From Bog-473 sp963788125 (GTDB lineage: Bacteria; Actinomycetota; Acidimicrobiia; Acidimicrobiales; RAAP-2), in assembly GCA_963788125.1 (NCBI GenBank), contig CAWBFN010000003.1, positions 248,001-312,000 on the forward strand: a DNA stretch of 64,000 nucleotides, written 5' to 3'. Under the pieces are notes generated by a model. The model made no database searches, was not told the DNA's origin, and saw only the letters and a list, made by a program, of their open reading frames with translations. This document shows positions 50,319 through 59,582 of this stretch, one piece after another. Within the stretch, counting starts at the first letter, position 1, and each line of letters starts with the position of its first letter. A program made the translations under genes and the position numbers.

Positions 50319-51239
50319 ATGGCCGGAGGCCAAGAGCGTGTTCTGCGGCGGCGTATCCGCAGCGTGCAGTCCACCAGGAAGATCACCAAGGCCATGGAGC
50401 TGATCGCCGCTTCTCGCATCGTGCGTGCGCAGGCCCGCATCGCCGCCAACCGGCCGTATCGCCTGGGCATGACGAGGATCCTCCGCAGGACAGCGGCGGC
50501 CGACCCGACGGCGGCCCGGAAGCTGCTGGGGACGCCCGAGACGCCGACCCGCGTGGGTGTCCTGGCCATCGTGGGCGATCGCGGCCTGGCCGGCTCCTAC
50601 AACTCCGGTGTCCTGCGGGCGACCGAGCGCCTGGTGGCCGAGCACAGCTCCAACGGCGCCGCCGTGACGTTGTGGACCGTGGGCAAGAAGGCGCCGCCCT
50701 ACTTCCGCTACCGGGGTATCGACACCGAGGGCTCGTTCGCCGGAATCGCCGATCGCCCCGACTTCGACGACGCCCGCGAGGTCGCCAACGTGGTGACGGC
50801 GCCCTTCGTGGCAGGCGAGATGGACCTGGTGCAGTTGGTCTCGACCCGCTTCATCTCGGCCGGCACCCAACGGGTCGAGGTCCTGCAGATGCTGCCCCTC
50901 CCGCTCCCGAGCGACGGCGACCCGGCCGAGGCCGGCATCGACACGCCGCCGAGCAGCCGCGCCGTCGGGTACACCGAGTTCGAACCCGAGCCCGAGAAAT
51001 TGCTGAAAGAGCTGGCCCCTCGGGCGGCCGAGTCGGAGATCTTCTCGGCCCTGCTCGAAGGGTCGGCGTCGTTCTTCACCGCTCAGCAACGGGCCATGGC
51101 GGCCGCGACCGAGAACGCCGATGAGCTTGTCCGCACCCTGACCCGTGTCATGAACCGTGCCCGACAGGACTCCATCACCACCGAGATCATGGAAATCGTT
51201 GGCGGCGCCGAGGCGCTCCGCCAATCGAAGGGAGCTTGA
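50319..51239 (+). CDS. atpG: ATP synthase subunit gamma
   Basis: The 306-residue rotor shaft opens with AGGQERVLRRRIRSVQSTRKITKAMELIAASRIVRAQ and closes with SEIFSALLEGSASFFTAQQRAMAAATENADELVRTLTRVMNRARQDSITTEIMEIVGGAEAL, the two long helices that form the coiled coil in F1. The mid part GDRGLAGSYNSGVLRATERL is also conserved. It lies three bases after atpA and five before atpD. Confidence 0.96.
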   Translation: MAGGQERVLRRRIRSVQSTRKITKAMELIAASRIVRAQARIAANRPYRLGMTRILRRTAAADPTAARKLLGTPETPTRVGVLAIVGDRGLAGSYNSGVLRATERLVAEHSSNGAAVTLWTVGKKAPPYFRYRGIDTEGSFAGIADRPDFDDAREVANVVTAPFVAGEMDLVQLVSTRFISAGTQRVEVLQMLPLPLPSDGDPAEAGIDTPPSSRAVGYTEFEPEPEKLLKELAPRAAESEIFSALLEGSASFFTAQQRAMAAATENADELVRTLTRVMNRARQDSITTEIMEIVGGAEALRQSKGA

Positions 51240-51244
51240 CCACA

Positions 51245-52699
51245 ATGACCACCACCGCAAGTCAGGACACCACCCCGGCGGGCACACTCGAGGATGGCCG
51301 CGTCGTGTCCATCGCCGGCCCGGTCATCGACGTGGAGTTCCCGCCGCACGCGCTGCCCGAGATCAACCACGCCGTGGAGTTCACCATTGAGCTGGACGGC
51401 GCCACCCAGCAGGTCACCGCCGAGGTGGCCCAGCAGATCGGCGACGGCCGGGTGCGCTGCATCTGCATGCAGCAGACCGACGGTCTGGTTCGGGGGGCCG
51501 CGGTGCGCAACCTCGGCCGGGGCATCACCGTCCCGGTCGGCAACGCCGTTCTCGGCCATGTCTTCAACGTTCTCGGCCAACCGCTGGACACCGATCGGGT
51601 GGAGGGGGTCGACGACTACTGGGAGATCCACCGCAACGCGCCCGCCTTCGACCAGCTCGAACCCAGGTCCTTGATGTTCGAGACGGGGATTAAGGTCGTC
51701 GACCTGCTCGAGCCCTATGTCCAGGGTGGCAAGATCGGTCTCTTCGGGGGCGCCGGGGTGGGGAAGACCGTCATCATCCAAGAGATGATCCACCGGGTGG
51801 CCCAGCAGCACGGAGGCGTCTCGGTCTTTGCCGGCGTGGGGGAGCGGACCCGTGAGGGCACCGACATGTGGCTGGAGATGCAGGAGTCGGGCGTCATCGA
51901 CAAGGCTGCCCTGGTCTACGGCCAGATGGACGAGCCTCCGGGCGTGCGCCTGCGGGTCGGCCTTGCCGCCCTCACCATGGCCGAGTACTTCCGGGACGTG
52001 CAGAACCAGGATGTACTGCTCTTCGTGGACAACATCTTCCGTTTCGTCCAGGCCGGTTCGGAGGTCTCCACGCTGCTCGGCCGTATGCCTTCGGCCGTGG
52101 GCTACCAGCCCACGCTGGCGGACGAGATGGGTGAGCTCCAAGAGCGGATCACCTCGACCAAGGGGAAGTCGATCACCTCCCTGCAGGCGGTGTACGTACC
52201 GGCGGACGACTACACCGATCCGGCGCCGTTCACCACCTTCACCCACCTCGACGCCACCACCGAGCTCTCACGCCAGATTGCCGCGCTGGGCATCTATCCG
52301 GCGGTCGACCCCCTGGCCTCGACCTCGAACATCTTGTCGCCCGAGATCGTCGGGGAGCGCCACTACGCCGTGGCGCGGCGGGTGCAGGAGGTGCTGCAGC
52401 GGTACAAGGAGCTCCAGGACATTATCGCCATTCTCGGCATGGACGAGCTGTCCGAGGAGGACCGGGTCACCGTCACGCGGGCACGCAAGATCCAGCGTTT
52501 CCTCTCCCAGCCCTTCTTCGTGGCCGAGGTCTTCACGGGGGTGCCCGGCATCTTCGTACCGATCGACGAGACGGTCGAGTCGTTCGAAGCCCTGGTCAAC
52601 GGCGATCTGGACACCATCCCCGAGCAGGCGTTCCTCAATGTCGGAGGCGTGGAGTCGGTGCTGGCCAAGTCCAAGACGCTGCAGGACGAGGCCGGGTAG
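51245..52699 (+). CDS. atpD: ATP synthase subunit beta
   Basis: The 484-residue catalytic subunit has the P-loop GGAGVGKT (168-175), the catalytic Glu in GERTREG (about 197-203), Walker B LLFVDNIFRFVQAGSEVS and the DELSEED sequence near residue 397. The ATG at 51245 is preferred to a TTG nine bases upstream. It has normal family length. Confidence 0.97.
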   Translation: MTTTASQDTTPAGTLEDGRVVSIAGPVIDVEFPPHALPEINHAVEFTIELDGATQQVTAEVAQQIGDGRVRCICMQQTDGLVRGAAVRNLGRGITVPVGNAVLGHVFNVLGQPLDTDRVEGVDDYWEIHRNAPAFDQLEPRSLMFETGIKVVDLLEPYVQGGKIGLFGGAGVGKTVIIQEMIHRVAQQHGGVSVFAGVGERTREGTDMWLEMQESGVIDKAALVYGQMDEPPGVRLRVGLAALTMAEYFRDVQNQDVLLFVDNIFRFVQAGSEVSTLLGRMPSAVGYQPTLADEMGELQERITSTKGKSITSLQAVYVPADDYTDPAPFTTFTHLDATTELSRQIAALGIYPAVDPLASTSNILSPEIVGERHYAVARRVQEVLQRYKELQDIIAILGMDELSEEDRVTVTRARKIQRFLSQPFFVAEVFTGVPGIFVPIDETVESFEALVNGDLDTIPEQAFLNVGGVESVLAKSKTLQDEAG

Positions 52700-53214
52700 T
52701 GGCCGACGGCGTCTTCGGCGTGGAGGTCCTCACACCCGAGCAGTCCCTGGTCGCCGGGGGTGCGACGTCGGTGGTGTTGGCGACGTCGGAAGGCGCGCTC
52801 ACCGTGCTCGACGGCCATACGCCCCTGGTGGGCGATGTGGTGCCCGGCGAGGTCACGGTGACGCTGGCGGACGGCGGCAGGCTCAGGCTGGCCGTGCACG
52901 GCGGCTTCATGGAGGTCGACACCAGTCCGGGCGCCGCCGAGGGCCTGGCCGAGGGGGACGGGCCCCTCCCCGGCCTCTCGACGAGGGTCACGGTTCTCGC
53001 CGGTGTGGCCGAACTGGCCGACGAGATCGACGTGTCCCGCGCCCAGAGGGCCCGGGAGGAGCTGTCCCAACGAGTTGCCGAGCTGCGATCGGGACGGGGT
53101 GGGGCGAGCGACGCGGCCGAAGGCGATGCTGCCCCGTCCTTGGCGCTGGCTGCATCCGAGGCCGCACTGGCCCGGGCAGAGCTCCGATTGAGCGTCGCCG
53201 GCTCAGGAGAATGA
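52699..53214 (+). CDS. atpC: ATP synthase subunit epsilon
   Basis: The 171-residue protein starts with a GTG overlapping the atpD stop by one base. The beta-sandwich includes GVEVLTPEQSLVAGGATSVVLATSEGALTVLDGHTPLVGDV and LRLAVHGGFMEVD, followed by ITRAQRAREEL-type helices. It is longer than the usual 120-140 residues because of an Asp/Ala-rich region between helices (about 120-155). Its last 12 bases overlap the tail of glpX on the other strand. Confidence 0.92.
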   Translation: MADGVFGVEVLTPEQSLVAGGATSVVLATSEGALTVLDGHTPLVGDVVPGEVTVTLADGGRLRLAVHGGFMEVDTSPGAAEGLAEGDGPLPGLSTRVTVLAGVAELADEIDVSRAQRAREELSQRVAELRSGRGGASDAAEGDAAPSLALAASEAALARAELRLSVAGSGE

Positions 53215-54210
53215 GATCGAGCTGAACTCGGAGAGCTTGGCCAGCGCGTGGTTGGCGTGGATCGTGCGCAAGGTGCCCGACTTCGAGCGCATGACCAGCG
53301 ACTGGGTGGTGGCGCCGAACTCGTGGAACCGGACTCCTTGGAGGAGCTCCCCGTCGGTGATACCCGTCGCCGCAAAGAAGCAGTTGTCGCCCTGGACCAG
53401 GTCATCGGTGGAGAGCACGGCGTCGAGCTGGTAGCCCGCCTCGGTCGCCGCCGCTCGTTCCGCCTCGTCTCGGGGGTAGAGCCTCCCCTGGATCTCCCCG
53501 CCGATGCACTTGAGCGCCGCGGCGGCCAGCACGCCCTCGGGGGTGCCGCCGATCCCGAAGAGGATGTCGGTGCCGGTTCCCGGCCACCCGGTTGCGATGG
53601 CCCCGGCGACGTCCCCGTCGGTGATCAGGCGGATCCGCGCCCCGGTGGCGCGCACCTCGGCGATGAGGGCGTCATGGCGGGGTCGATCGAGAATGACCGC
53701 GGTGAGGTCGCGCACCGCACGGCCGAGGGCTTCGGCGAGGGCATGCAGGTTCTCCGTCGCGCTGCGCCGGATGTCGCAGGCACCCTTGGCCCGCGGGCCG
53801 ACGGCCAACTTCTCCATGTAGACGCAGGGGCCCGGATCGAACATGGTCCCCCGTTCGGACACCGCGATGACGGCCAGGGCGCCCCCCCGACCCAGGGCGG
53901 TCGGTGTCGTGCCGTCGATCGGGTCGACGGCGATATCGGTCTGTGGCGGGGATCCGTCCCCGATCCGCTCGCCGTTGAAGAGCATGGGAGCGTTGTCCTT
54001 CTCACCCTCACCGATGACCACGATGCCGTCCATCGGCACCGAGGAGAGCACCACGCGCATGGCCTCGACGGCGGCGGCGTCGGCACCCAACTTGTCGCCC
54101 CGGCCCATCCACCGGCTGGCCGCCATGGCGGCCGCCTCCGTGGTGCGCACCAATTCCATCGCCAGGTTGCGGTCCGGGGCTTGCGGGGCGGGCGGCACGG
54201 ACCCGACCAT
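53203..54210 (-). CDS. glpX: Fructose-1,6-bisphosphatase class II
   Basis: The ATG at 54210 gives 335 residues. Metal-binding and catalytic motifs are GRGDKLGADAAAVEAMR, VVIGEGEKDNAPML, AVDPIDGTT and the late ILFGIGGTPEGVLAAAALK. Lithium-sensitive GlpX enzymes remove the 1-phosphate from fructose-1,6-bisphosphate in gluconeogenesis; it is the usual FBPase of actinobacteria. The open frame continues upstream for 88 codons without family similarity, overlapping murA, and is excluded. It lies on the opposite strand to the surrounding genes. Confidence 0.94.
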   Translation of the reverse strand: MVGSVPPAPQAPDRNLAMELVRTTEAAAMAASRWMGRGDKLGADAAAVEAMRVVLSSVPMDGIVVIGEGEKDNAPMLFNGERIGDGSPPQTDIAVDPIDGTTPTALGRGGALAVIAVSERGTMFDPGPCVYMEKLAVGPRAKGACDIRRSATENLHALAEALGRAVRDLTAVILDRPRHDALIAEVRATGARIRLITDGDVAGAIATGWPGTGTDILFGIGGTPEGVLAAAALKCIGGEIQGRLYPRDEAERAAATEAGYQLDAVLSTDDLVQGDNCFFAATGITDGELLQGVRFHEFGATTQSLVMRSKSGTLRTIHANHALAKLSEFSSISFS

Positions 54211-54268
54211 AGTTCGTCCCTGGTCCCGATCCGACAGCCGGGGGTACGCCAGGAGCGATACTTGAGCC

Positions 54269-55531
54269 GTGGAAACGATAGTGGTTCGGCCCAATGGCCC
54301 TCTCAGCGGGACCGTGCGGGCGGGGGGAGCCAAGAATTCGGCCCTCAAGCTGCTCGCCGCCTGCCTCTTGACCGACGGGCGCACCGTCCTCTCCAATGTG
54401 CCCCGTATCGACGACGTGGGGACCATGGCCGCGGTGCTGCGGGCGGTGGGCGCCCGGGTCGAGCGGCTCGTCAACGGCGATGTGGCGGTGACGACCCCGC
54501 CCGCCCAGGACCTCCACCCCGAGGCCCCCTACGACCTCATCGAGCGCATGCGGGCGTCGGTGGTCATCCTCGGGCCGCTGCTCGCCCGCTGTGGCGAGGT
54601 GCGTATGCCGCTTCCGGGGGGCGACGACTTCGGCGAACGGCCCATCGACTTTCATGTCAACGGCCTTGCCGCCATGGGCGCGCACTTCGAGATCTCCCAC
54701 GGAGAGGTACGCGGGCACGTCGAGGGCGGGCGCCTGGTCGGCACCACCGTGGTGCTTGAGTACCCCAGTCACACCGCCACCGACAACCTGCTCATGGCCG
54801 CCGTGCTGGCCAAGGGGACCACGGTGATCGAGAACGCGGCCAAGGAGCCCGAGGTCGCCGACCTGGCCGCCCTGCTCTGTGCCATGGGCGCGGTGGTGCG
54901 GGGGGCGGGGACCTCGCGGCTCGAGATCGAAGGAGTTGAAGAGTTGTATCCGGCCCGGCACACCGTGGTGCCCGACCGCGTCGTCGCCGCCACGTACGTG
55001 GCCGCGGCCGGCATCACGGGCGGCGACGTGACCATCGCTGATGCGCGGCCCGACCACATGGAGATGTTGCTGCGCAAGGTGGGGCAGATGGGCGTGGTCA
55101 CGACGCTGGGACCCGAGGGTCTCCGGGCCACGGCCGCCCACCGCCTGTCGGCGGCCGACGTGGCGACGCTACCGTACCCGGGCGTGGCCACCGACTTCAG
55201 CCCGCTTCTGGTGGCCCTGCTCACCGGGGCCGACGGGGTGGGCATCCTGACCGAGAACCTCTTCTCGGGACGGTTCCGCTACGTCGAGGAGCTGCGGCGT
55301 ATGGGAGCCGACATCAAGACCGAGGGCCACCACGCCGTGGTGCGCGGGGTGCCGCGCCTGTCCGGGGCGCGGGTGCGGGCGCCGGACATCCGGGCCGGGG
55401 TCGCGCTGGTGCTGGCCGGTCTGGTGGCAGAGGGGGAGACCACCGTCACCGGTGCCCACCACATCGGCCGGGGCTACGAGAACCTCGTCGGCACGCTGGG
55501 GTCACTGGGCGCCACGGTGACGAGCCGGTGA
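54269..55531 (+). CDS. murA: UDP-N-acetylglucosamine 1-carboxyvinyltransferase with Asp at the active-site Cys position
   Basis: The 420-residue enzyme makes the first committed precursor of peptidoglycan from UDP-GlcNAc and phosphoenolpyruvate. Family motifs are LSGTVRAGGAKNSALKLLAA, MRASVVILGPLLAR, ATDNLLMAAVLAKGTT and PYPGVATDFSPLLVALLT. The loop that normally reads PGGCAIG is LPGGDDFGERP, so Asp119 replaces the fosfomycin-reactive Cys. The same change is natural in mycobacterial and chlamydial MurA and gives fosfomycin resistance. It overlaps the meaB start by four bases. Confidence 0.95.
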   Translation: METIVVRPNGPLSGTVRAGGAKNSALKLLAACLLTDGRTVLSNVPRIDDVGTMAAVLRAVGARVERLVNGDVAVTTPPAQDLHPEAPYDLIERMRASVVILGPLLARCGEVRMPLPGGDDFGERPIDFHVNGLAAMGAHFEISHGEVRGHVEGGRLVGTTVVLEYPSHTATDNLLMAAVLAKGTTVIENAAKEPEVADLAALLCAMGAVVRGAGTSRLEIEGVEELYPARHTVVPDRVVAATYVAAAGITGGDVTIADARPDHMEMLLRKVGQMGVVTTLGPEGLRATAAHRLSAADVATLPYPGVATDFSPLLVALLTGADGVGILTENLFSGRFRYVEELRRMGADIKTEGHHAVVRGVPRLSGARVRAPDIRAGVALVLAGLVAEGETTVTGAHHIGRGYENLVGTLGSLGATVTSR

Positions 55532-56494
55532 ACCGGCCCCCCGCGGACCCCGCGGTCCTGCTGGCGCGGGCGCGGGACGGCGACCGGTCGGCGCTGGCCC
55601 GCCTGCTGTCGCTGGTCGAGCGAGGCGGTGAGCCCGGCCTGGCGGTCGCGCGACTGTCGTACCGGTCGGCCGTGCCCTACTCCGTGGGGCTCACCGGCGC
55701 GCCCGGGGCGGGCAAGTCGACCCTGACCGATCACCTGATCACCCAGGTCCGCTCGGGGTGGCCGGGCCCGGTTCCCGAACCCGTCGGGCAGGTGGGGGTC
55801 CTGGCCGTCGATCCCACCTCTCCCTTCAGTGGCGGGGCGATCCTCGGTGACCGTGTCCGCATGCAGCAACACGCACTCGACCCCACCGTCTACATCCGCT
55901 CCATGGCCACCAAGGGACATCTGGGCGGTCTGGCTCTGGCCGTCCCCGATGCCATCCGTGTCCTCGGCGCCGCGGGACTGCCGGTGGTCATCGTCGAGAC
56001 GGTGGGCGTGGGGCAGATGGAGGTCGAGGTGGCCTCGGCCGCCGACACAACCATTGTGGTGGTCACGCCGGGATGGGGGGACTCCATGCAGGCCAGCAAG
56101 GCCGGCCTCCTCGAGGTCGCCGACCTGTTCGTCATCAACAAGGCCGACCGTCAAGGCGCGAGAGGCTCGGCGCGACCTCCAACAGATGCTGGATCTCTCG
56201 CCACCCGGCTCGTGGCGCCCCCCGATCATCGACACGGTGGCGTCCAGGGGCGAAGGGGTCCCTGAGCTCTGGGGGGAGATCTCCCGGCACCGGAGCCACC
56301 TACGCGACTCGGGCGCCTTGGATCGGCGGCGCGTCGACCGGATGGCACACGAGCTGCGGCGGGTCCTCATGGCCCGCAGCGCGGCGCGTATCGAGGAGCT
56401 GGCCGCAGGGGAGGAGTTCGCCAGTGCGGTGAAGGCCTTGGCGGCGGGTGAAGTCGATCCCTACCAGGCCGCCGACCGCCTCATGGGCCCGTGA
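55528..56494 (+). pseudogene. meaB: MeaB-type GTPase (methylmalonyl-CoA mutase chaperone), frameshifted
   Basis: The first frame (from 55528) encodes the P-loop GAPGAGKST (57-65), VLAVDPTSPFSGGAILGDRVRM, VIVETVGVGQME and VINKAD, then loses similarity after about 56157. The remainder continues in the +1 frame: EARRDLQQMLDLSPP, IIDTVASRGEGVPELW and the C-terminal helices ending YQAADRLMGP at 56494. A loss of two bases in the GCGCG run near 56156-56161 explains it. Combined they would give about 322 residues, normal for MeaB, which protects and reloads B12-dependent methylmalonyl-CoA mutase. It is either a real break or a sequencing error. Confidence 0.8.
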
Positions 56495-58338
56495 GCCTGC
56501 CGCCGATTCCCATCAATTCCGGCGAGGGGCCCTTCGACCCGTCCGTGCGCTGGTTCCAGCACGCGGTGTTCTACGAGGTCCTGATCAGGGGCTTCTACGA
56601 CTCCAACAACGACGGAACCGGCGACCTGAAGGGGTTGCGAGAGAAGCTCGACTACATCGAGTGGTTGGGGATCGACTGCATCTGGTTGCTTCCCTTCTAC
56701 CCGTCGCCCTTCCGCGACAGCGGCTACGACATCAGTGACTTCTTCAACGTGCACCCCGACTACGGGAGCATCGGCGACCTGGTGGCGTTCTTGGAGGAGG
56801 CCCACAGCCGGGGCATACGGGTCATCGCCGACCTGGTCATGAACCACACCAGTGATCAGCACCCCTGGTTCATCGAGTCCCGTTCGAGCCGGGACAACGG
56901 CAAGGCCGACTGGTACGTCTGGAACGACGACGACCAGCGTTGGCCCGATGCGCGGGTGGTCTTCACCGACGTGGAGCGGTCCAACTGGACCTGGGACGAC
57001 ACGCGCCAGCAGTACTACTGGCATCGTTTCTTCCACCACCAACCCGACCTCAACTACGAAAATCCCGAAGTCGCCGACACCATGATCGATCTGGTCCGCT
57101 TCTGGCTCGACCTCGGGTTCGACGGCTTCCGACTCGACGCGGTGCCCTATCTGTACCAGCGTGATGGCACCGCAGGCGAGCACCTGCCTGAGACCCACGC
57201 CTTCATCCGTCGCGTCCGCAAGCAGCTGGAGTCCGACTACCCCGGGCGCATCCTCCTGGCCGAGGCCAACGGCTGGCCGAGCGACGTGGCGGACTACTTC
57301 GGAGACGGCGACGAATGTCATCTGTGCTTCCATTTCCCCCTCATGCCGCGGCTCTTCATGGCCGTGCGGCGGGAGCAGCGCTACCCGATCACCGAGATCC
57401 TGGCCCAGACGCCGGTGATCAACGACTCCTGCCAGTGGGCGATCTTCTTGCGCAATCACGATGAGCTCACCCTCGAGAAGGTCAGTGACGAGGACCGCGA
57501 CTACCTCATCGCCGAGTACGCCAAGGATCCCCGCATGAAGCGGCACATGGGCATCGGTCGGCGGTTGGCGCCCTTGCTCGACAACGACCGCCGGACGGCC
57601 GAGCTCCTGTACGCACTCATTCTCTCGCTCCCCGGAAGCCCGGTCATCTACTACGGGGACGAGCTCATGATGGGCGACAACATCTACCTCGGTGACCGGG
57701 ACTCGGTGCGGACACCCATGCAGTGGTCGCCGGACCGCAACGGCGGGTTCTCCAAGGCCGACTTCGCCCAGCTCTACCTGCCGCCGCTGATGGATCCGGT
57801 CTACGGGTTCAGTGCGGTCAACGTCGAGGCGCAGCTGCGCAACCAGGGCTCGTTCCTGCATTGGCTGAGGCGCATGCTCACCGAACGTCGCGCGCTTCCG
57901 GTGATGGGGGCCGGCGAGATGGAGGTCCTGCCCTGCGTCAATCCCTCCGTTCTGGCCTACATGCGCTCGGGCGAGGTTGCCGACATCATGACGACGGCGC
58001 CGGGCTCCGTGGCGGGGCCGATGGTCAACCTTTCGGAGCTCGAGGGCCGCGACTGGGAGCGCACGCTGGTGATGGCTCGGACGGTGCCGGCCGGGAACGA
58101 AGGGGCGGGCGACGAGGTGATCCGGCGGTTCCAGGCCGTGCTCTGCGTGCACAACCTGAGCCGGTTCGCCCAGCCGGCCGAGCTGTCGCTGGCCAAATGG
58201 GCCGGGACCACTCCCCACGAGGTGCTGGGACGCGTGCCCTTTCCCAAGGTGACCGAGGAGCCGTACGCCATCACCCTGCCGCCGTATGGGTTCTTGTGGT
58301 TCGACCTGGTCGACGAGGATCGGCGATCGGTCGAATGA
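56491..58338 (+). CDS. treS: Trehalose synthase (maltose alpha-D-glucosyltransferase)
   Basis: The 615-residue GH13 enzyme interconverts maltose and trehalose. It starts with a GTG overlapping the meaB stop. Catalytic residues are Asp216 in DGFRLDAVPYL, Glu258 in ILLAEANGWP and Asp324 in FLRNHDELTLE. The TreS-type start FDPSVRWFQHAVFYEVLIRGFYDSNNDGTGDLKGL and a C-terminal beta domain are present. It is followed with a four-base overlap by maltokinase, so the pair channels trehalose to maltose-1-phosphate for glucan synthesis. Confidence 0.94.
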   Translation: MSLPPIPINSGEGPFDPSVRWFQHAVFYEVLIRGFYDSNNDGTGDLKGLREKLDYIEWLGIDCIWLLPFYPSPFRDSGYDISDFFNVHPDYGSIGDLVAFLEEAHSRGIRVIADLVMNHTSDQHPWFIESRSSRDNGKADWYVWNDDDQRWPDARVVFTDVERSNWTWDDTRQQYYWHRFFHHQPDLNYENPEVADTMIDLVRFWLDLGFDGFRLDAVPYLYQRDGTAGEHLPETHAFIRRVRKQLESDYPGRILLAEANGWPSDVADYFGDGDECHLCFHFPLMPRLFMAVRREQRYPITEILAQTPVINDSCQWAIFLRNHDELTLEKVSDEDRDYLIAEYAKDPRMKRHMGIGRRLAPLLDNDRRTAELLYALILSLPGSPVIYYGDELMMGDNIYLGDRDSVRTPMQWSPDRNGGFSKADFAQLYLPPLMDPVYGFSAVNVEAQLRNQGSFLHWLRRMLTERRALPVMGAGEMEVLPCVNPSVLAYMRSGEVADIMTTAPGSVAGPMVNLSELEGRDWERTLVMARTVPAGNEGAGDEVIRRFQAVLCVHNLSRFAQPAELSLAKWAGTTPHEVLGRVPFPKVTEEPYAITLPPYGFLWFDLVDEDRRSVE

Positions 58339-59582
58339 GCCCCGAGCGAGCACAGGCCCTGCGCAGTGCGGTGCAGGTCTGGCTCTCCCGCCGCCCGGCG
58401 AATGGGGTGGAGGGGACGGCGGCGACCGACATCGCCCTGCGTCGGGTTGAGGTGCTGCGTCCCGGTCGGCCCGGACTGGTCGACCTGCTGGCCGAGGTCG
58501 GCGGCCGTCTGGCCCACGTGGTGGTCGGCCTGCGCGGCCCGCAGGATGAGCCCCACCTCTTGCGGGCGGGTGACGACGCTGCGCTGGGGCTGGTCGACGA
58601 CGACGATGGCCCGGCGGCCTGTTCCGACGCACTGCGCGACGCCCAATTCGCCCCGTTGGTGCTCGCCGCGGTTCACGGCGTCGAGCCGCGCCCCGGCCCG
58701 GTCGCCCTGGCCCGTGAGGACGAGGAGGCGACGGTGCTCGACTGCGGCGACCGTGGCGATCTGTGGGTGTTCCCGTGGGTGCGCGAGGGCCCGCATCCGG
58801 CCGTGGAACTCCTCTTCGCCCTGGAGCGCGCGGGTTTCAACCACGTGGCGGCCCCGCTGGCCCGGTGGACGTGGGAGGGCCGTGATCTGGGTTTCGTCCA
58901 GGAGCCGTTGGCCGATCGATCGGGCGGATGGGCCCTCGCCATGACGTCGTTGCGTGACCACTACGCGAGCGGCGGCCCTCCCGAGGTGGCCGGTGGCGAC
59001 TTCGGCCCCGAAGCCCATGCGCTCGGCACCATGACGGCCCGGATGCACCTCGCACTCGATCGTGCCTTCGAGCGGCACCCCGAGCCGGTGGCCGAGTGGC
59101 TCGACGCGGCGGAGGCGACGATCGCCGGGTCGGACCCGGCGCTCCTCGACACCCGGGGAATGGCCGATCTGACCAAGGCTCTGCGGACCCCCGACGTGCG
59201 CCTGCCGGTCATCCGCACGCACGGGGACTTTCACCTCGGGCGGATGTCGCGCACCGATCACGGGTGGGTGGTCAGCGACTGCCTTCCGGGCGGGGTGCTC
59301 CCCGGTGAGGCGGGACCCTCGCGCCGGTCCCCCCTGGCCGACGTGGCCGACCTGATGTGGTCCTTGCACCAGGCCAGCCGGGAGGCCGCGCTCGAACGCG
59401 ACCCGGCGGGCCGGTTGGACCTCGCTCCACTCGGCCAGGCCTGGGAGACGCGCAACCGTCGGGCGGTGCTCAACGGCTACCTCAACACGCCCGGCATCTT
59501 GGGCCTCACCGGGACCGACCGCGACGTGGTGCGCAGTCTGGTGGCCGTCTTCGAACTGGCCCGATCGGTGCGGCCGGGCTAG
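58335..59582 (+). CDS. mak: Maltokinase
   Basis: The ATG at 58335 overlaps the treS stop; the product has 415 residues. The aminoglycoside-phosphotransferase-like kinase fold shows in FPWVREGPHPAVELLFALERAGFNHVAAPLARW and the catalytic HGDFHLGRMSRT (around residue 296). The metal loop that in typical maltokinases reads DFEGEP is DCLPGG here. Maltokinase phosphorylates maltose to maltose-1-phosphate, the substrate of GlgE; neither glgE nor glgB lies in the window. The link to treS makes the function likely in spite of the altered loop. Confidence 0.88.
   Translation: MSPERAQALRSAVQVWLSRRPANGVEGTAATDIALRRVEVLRPGRPGLVDLLAEVGGRLAHVVVGLRGPQDEPHLLRAGDDAALGLVDDDDGPAACSDALRDAQFAPLVLAAVHGVEPRPGPVALAREDEEATVLDCGDRGDLWVFPWVREGPHPAVELLFALERAGFNHVAAPLARWTWEGRDLGFVQEPLADRSGGWALAMTSLRDHYASGGPPEVAGGDFGPEAHALGTMTARMHLALDRAFERHPEPVAEWLDAAEATIAGSDPALLDTRGMADLTKALRTPDVRLPVIRTHGDFHLGRMSRTDHGWVVSDCLPGGVLPGEAGPSRRSPLADVADLMWSLHQASREAALERDPAGRLDLAPLGQAWETRNRRAVLNGYLNTPGILGLTGTDRDVVRSLVAVFELARSVRPG

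Noticed and set aside
49620..51287. 555-codon reverse frame opposite atpA/atpG
   Set aside because: Shadow of two strongly conserved genes; no motif or ribosome site.
54211..54474. 88-codon extension of glpX opposite murA
   Set aside because: No similarity to GlpX; overlaps the murA start region on the other strand.
55829..56494. Separate second gene after meaB
   Set aside because: Its C-terminal part completes MeaB in another frame and its N-terminal part is a shadow, so it is the same gene after a frameshift.
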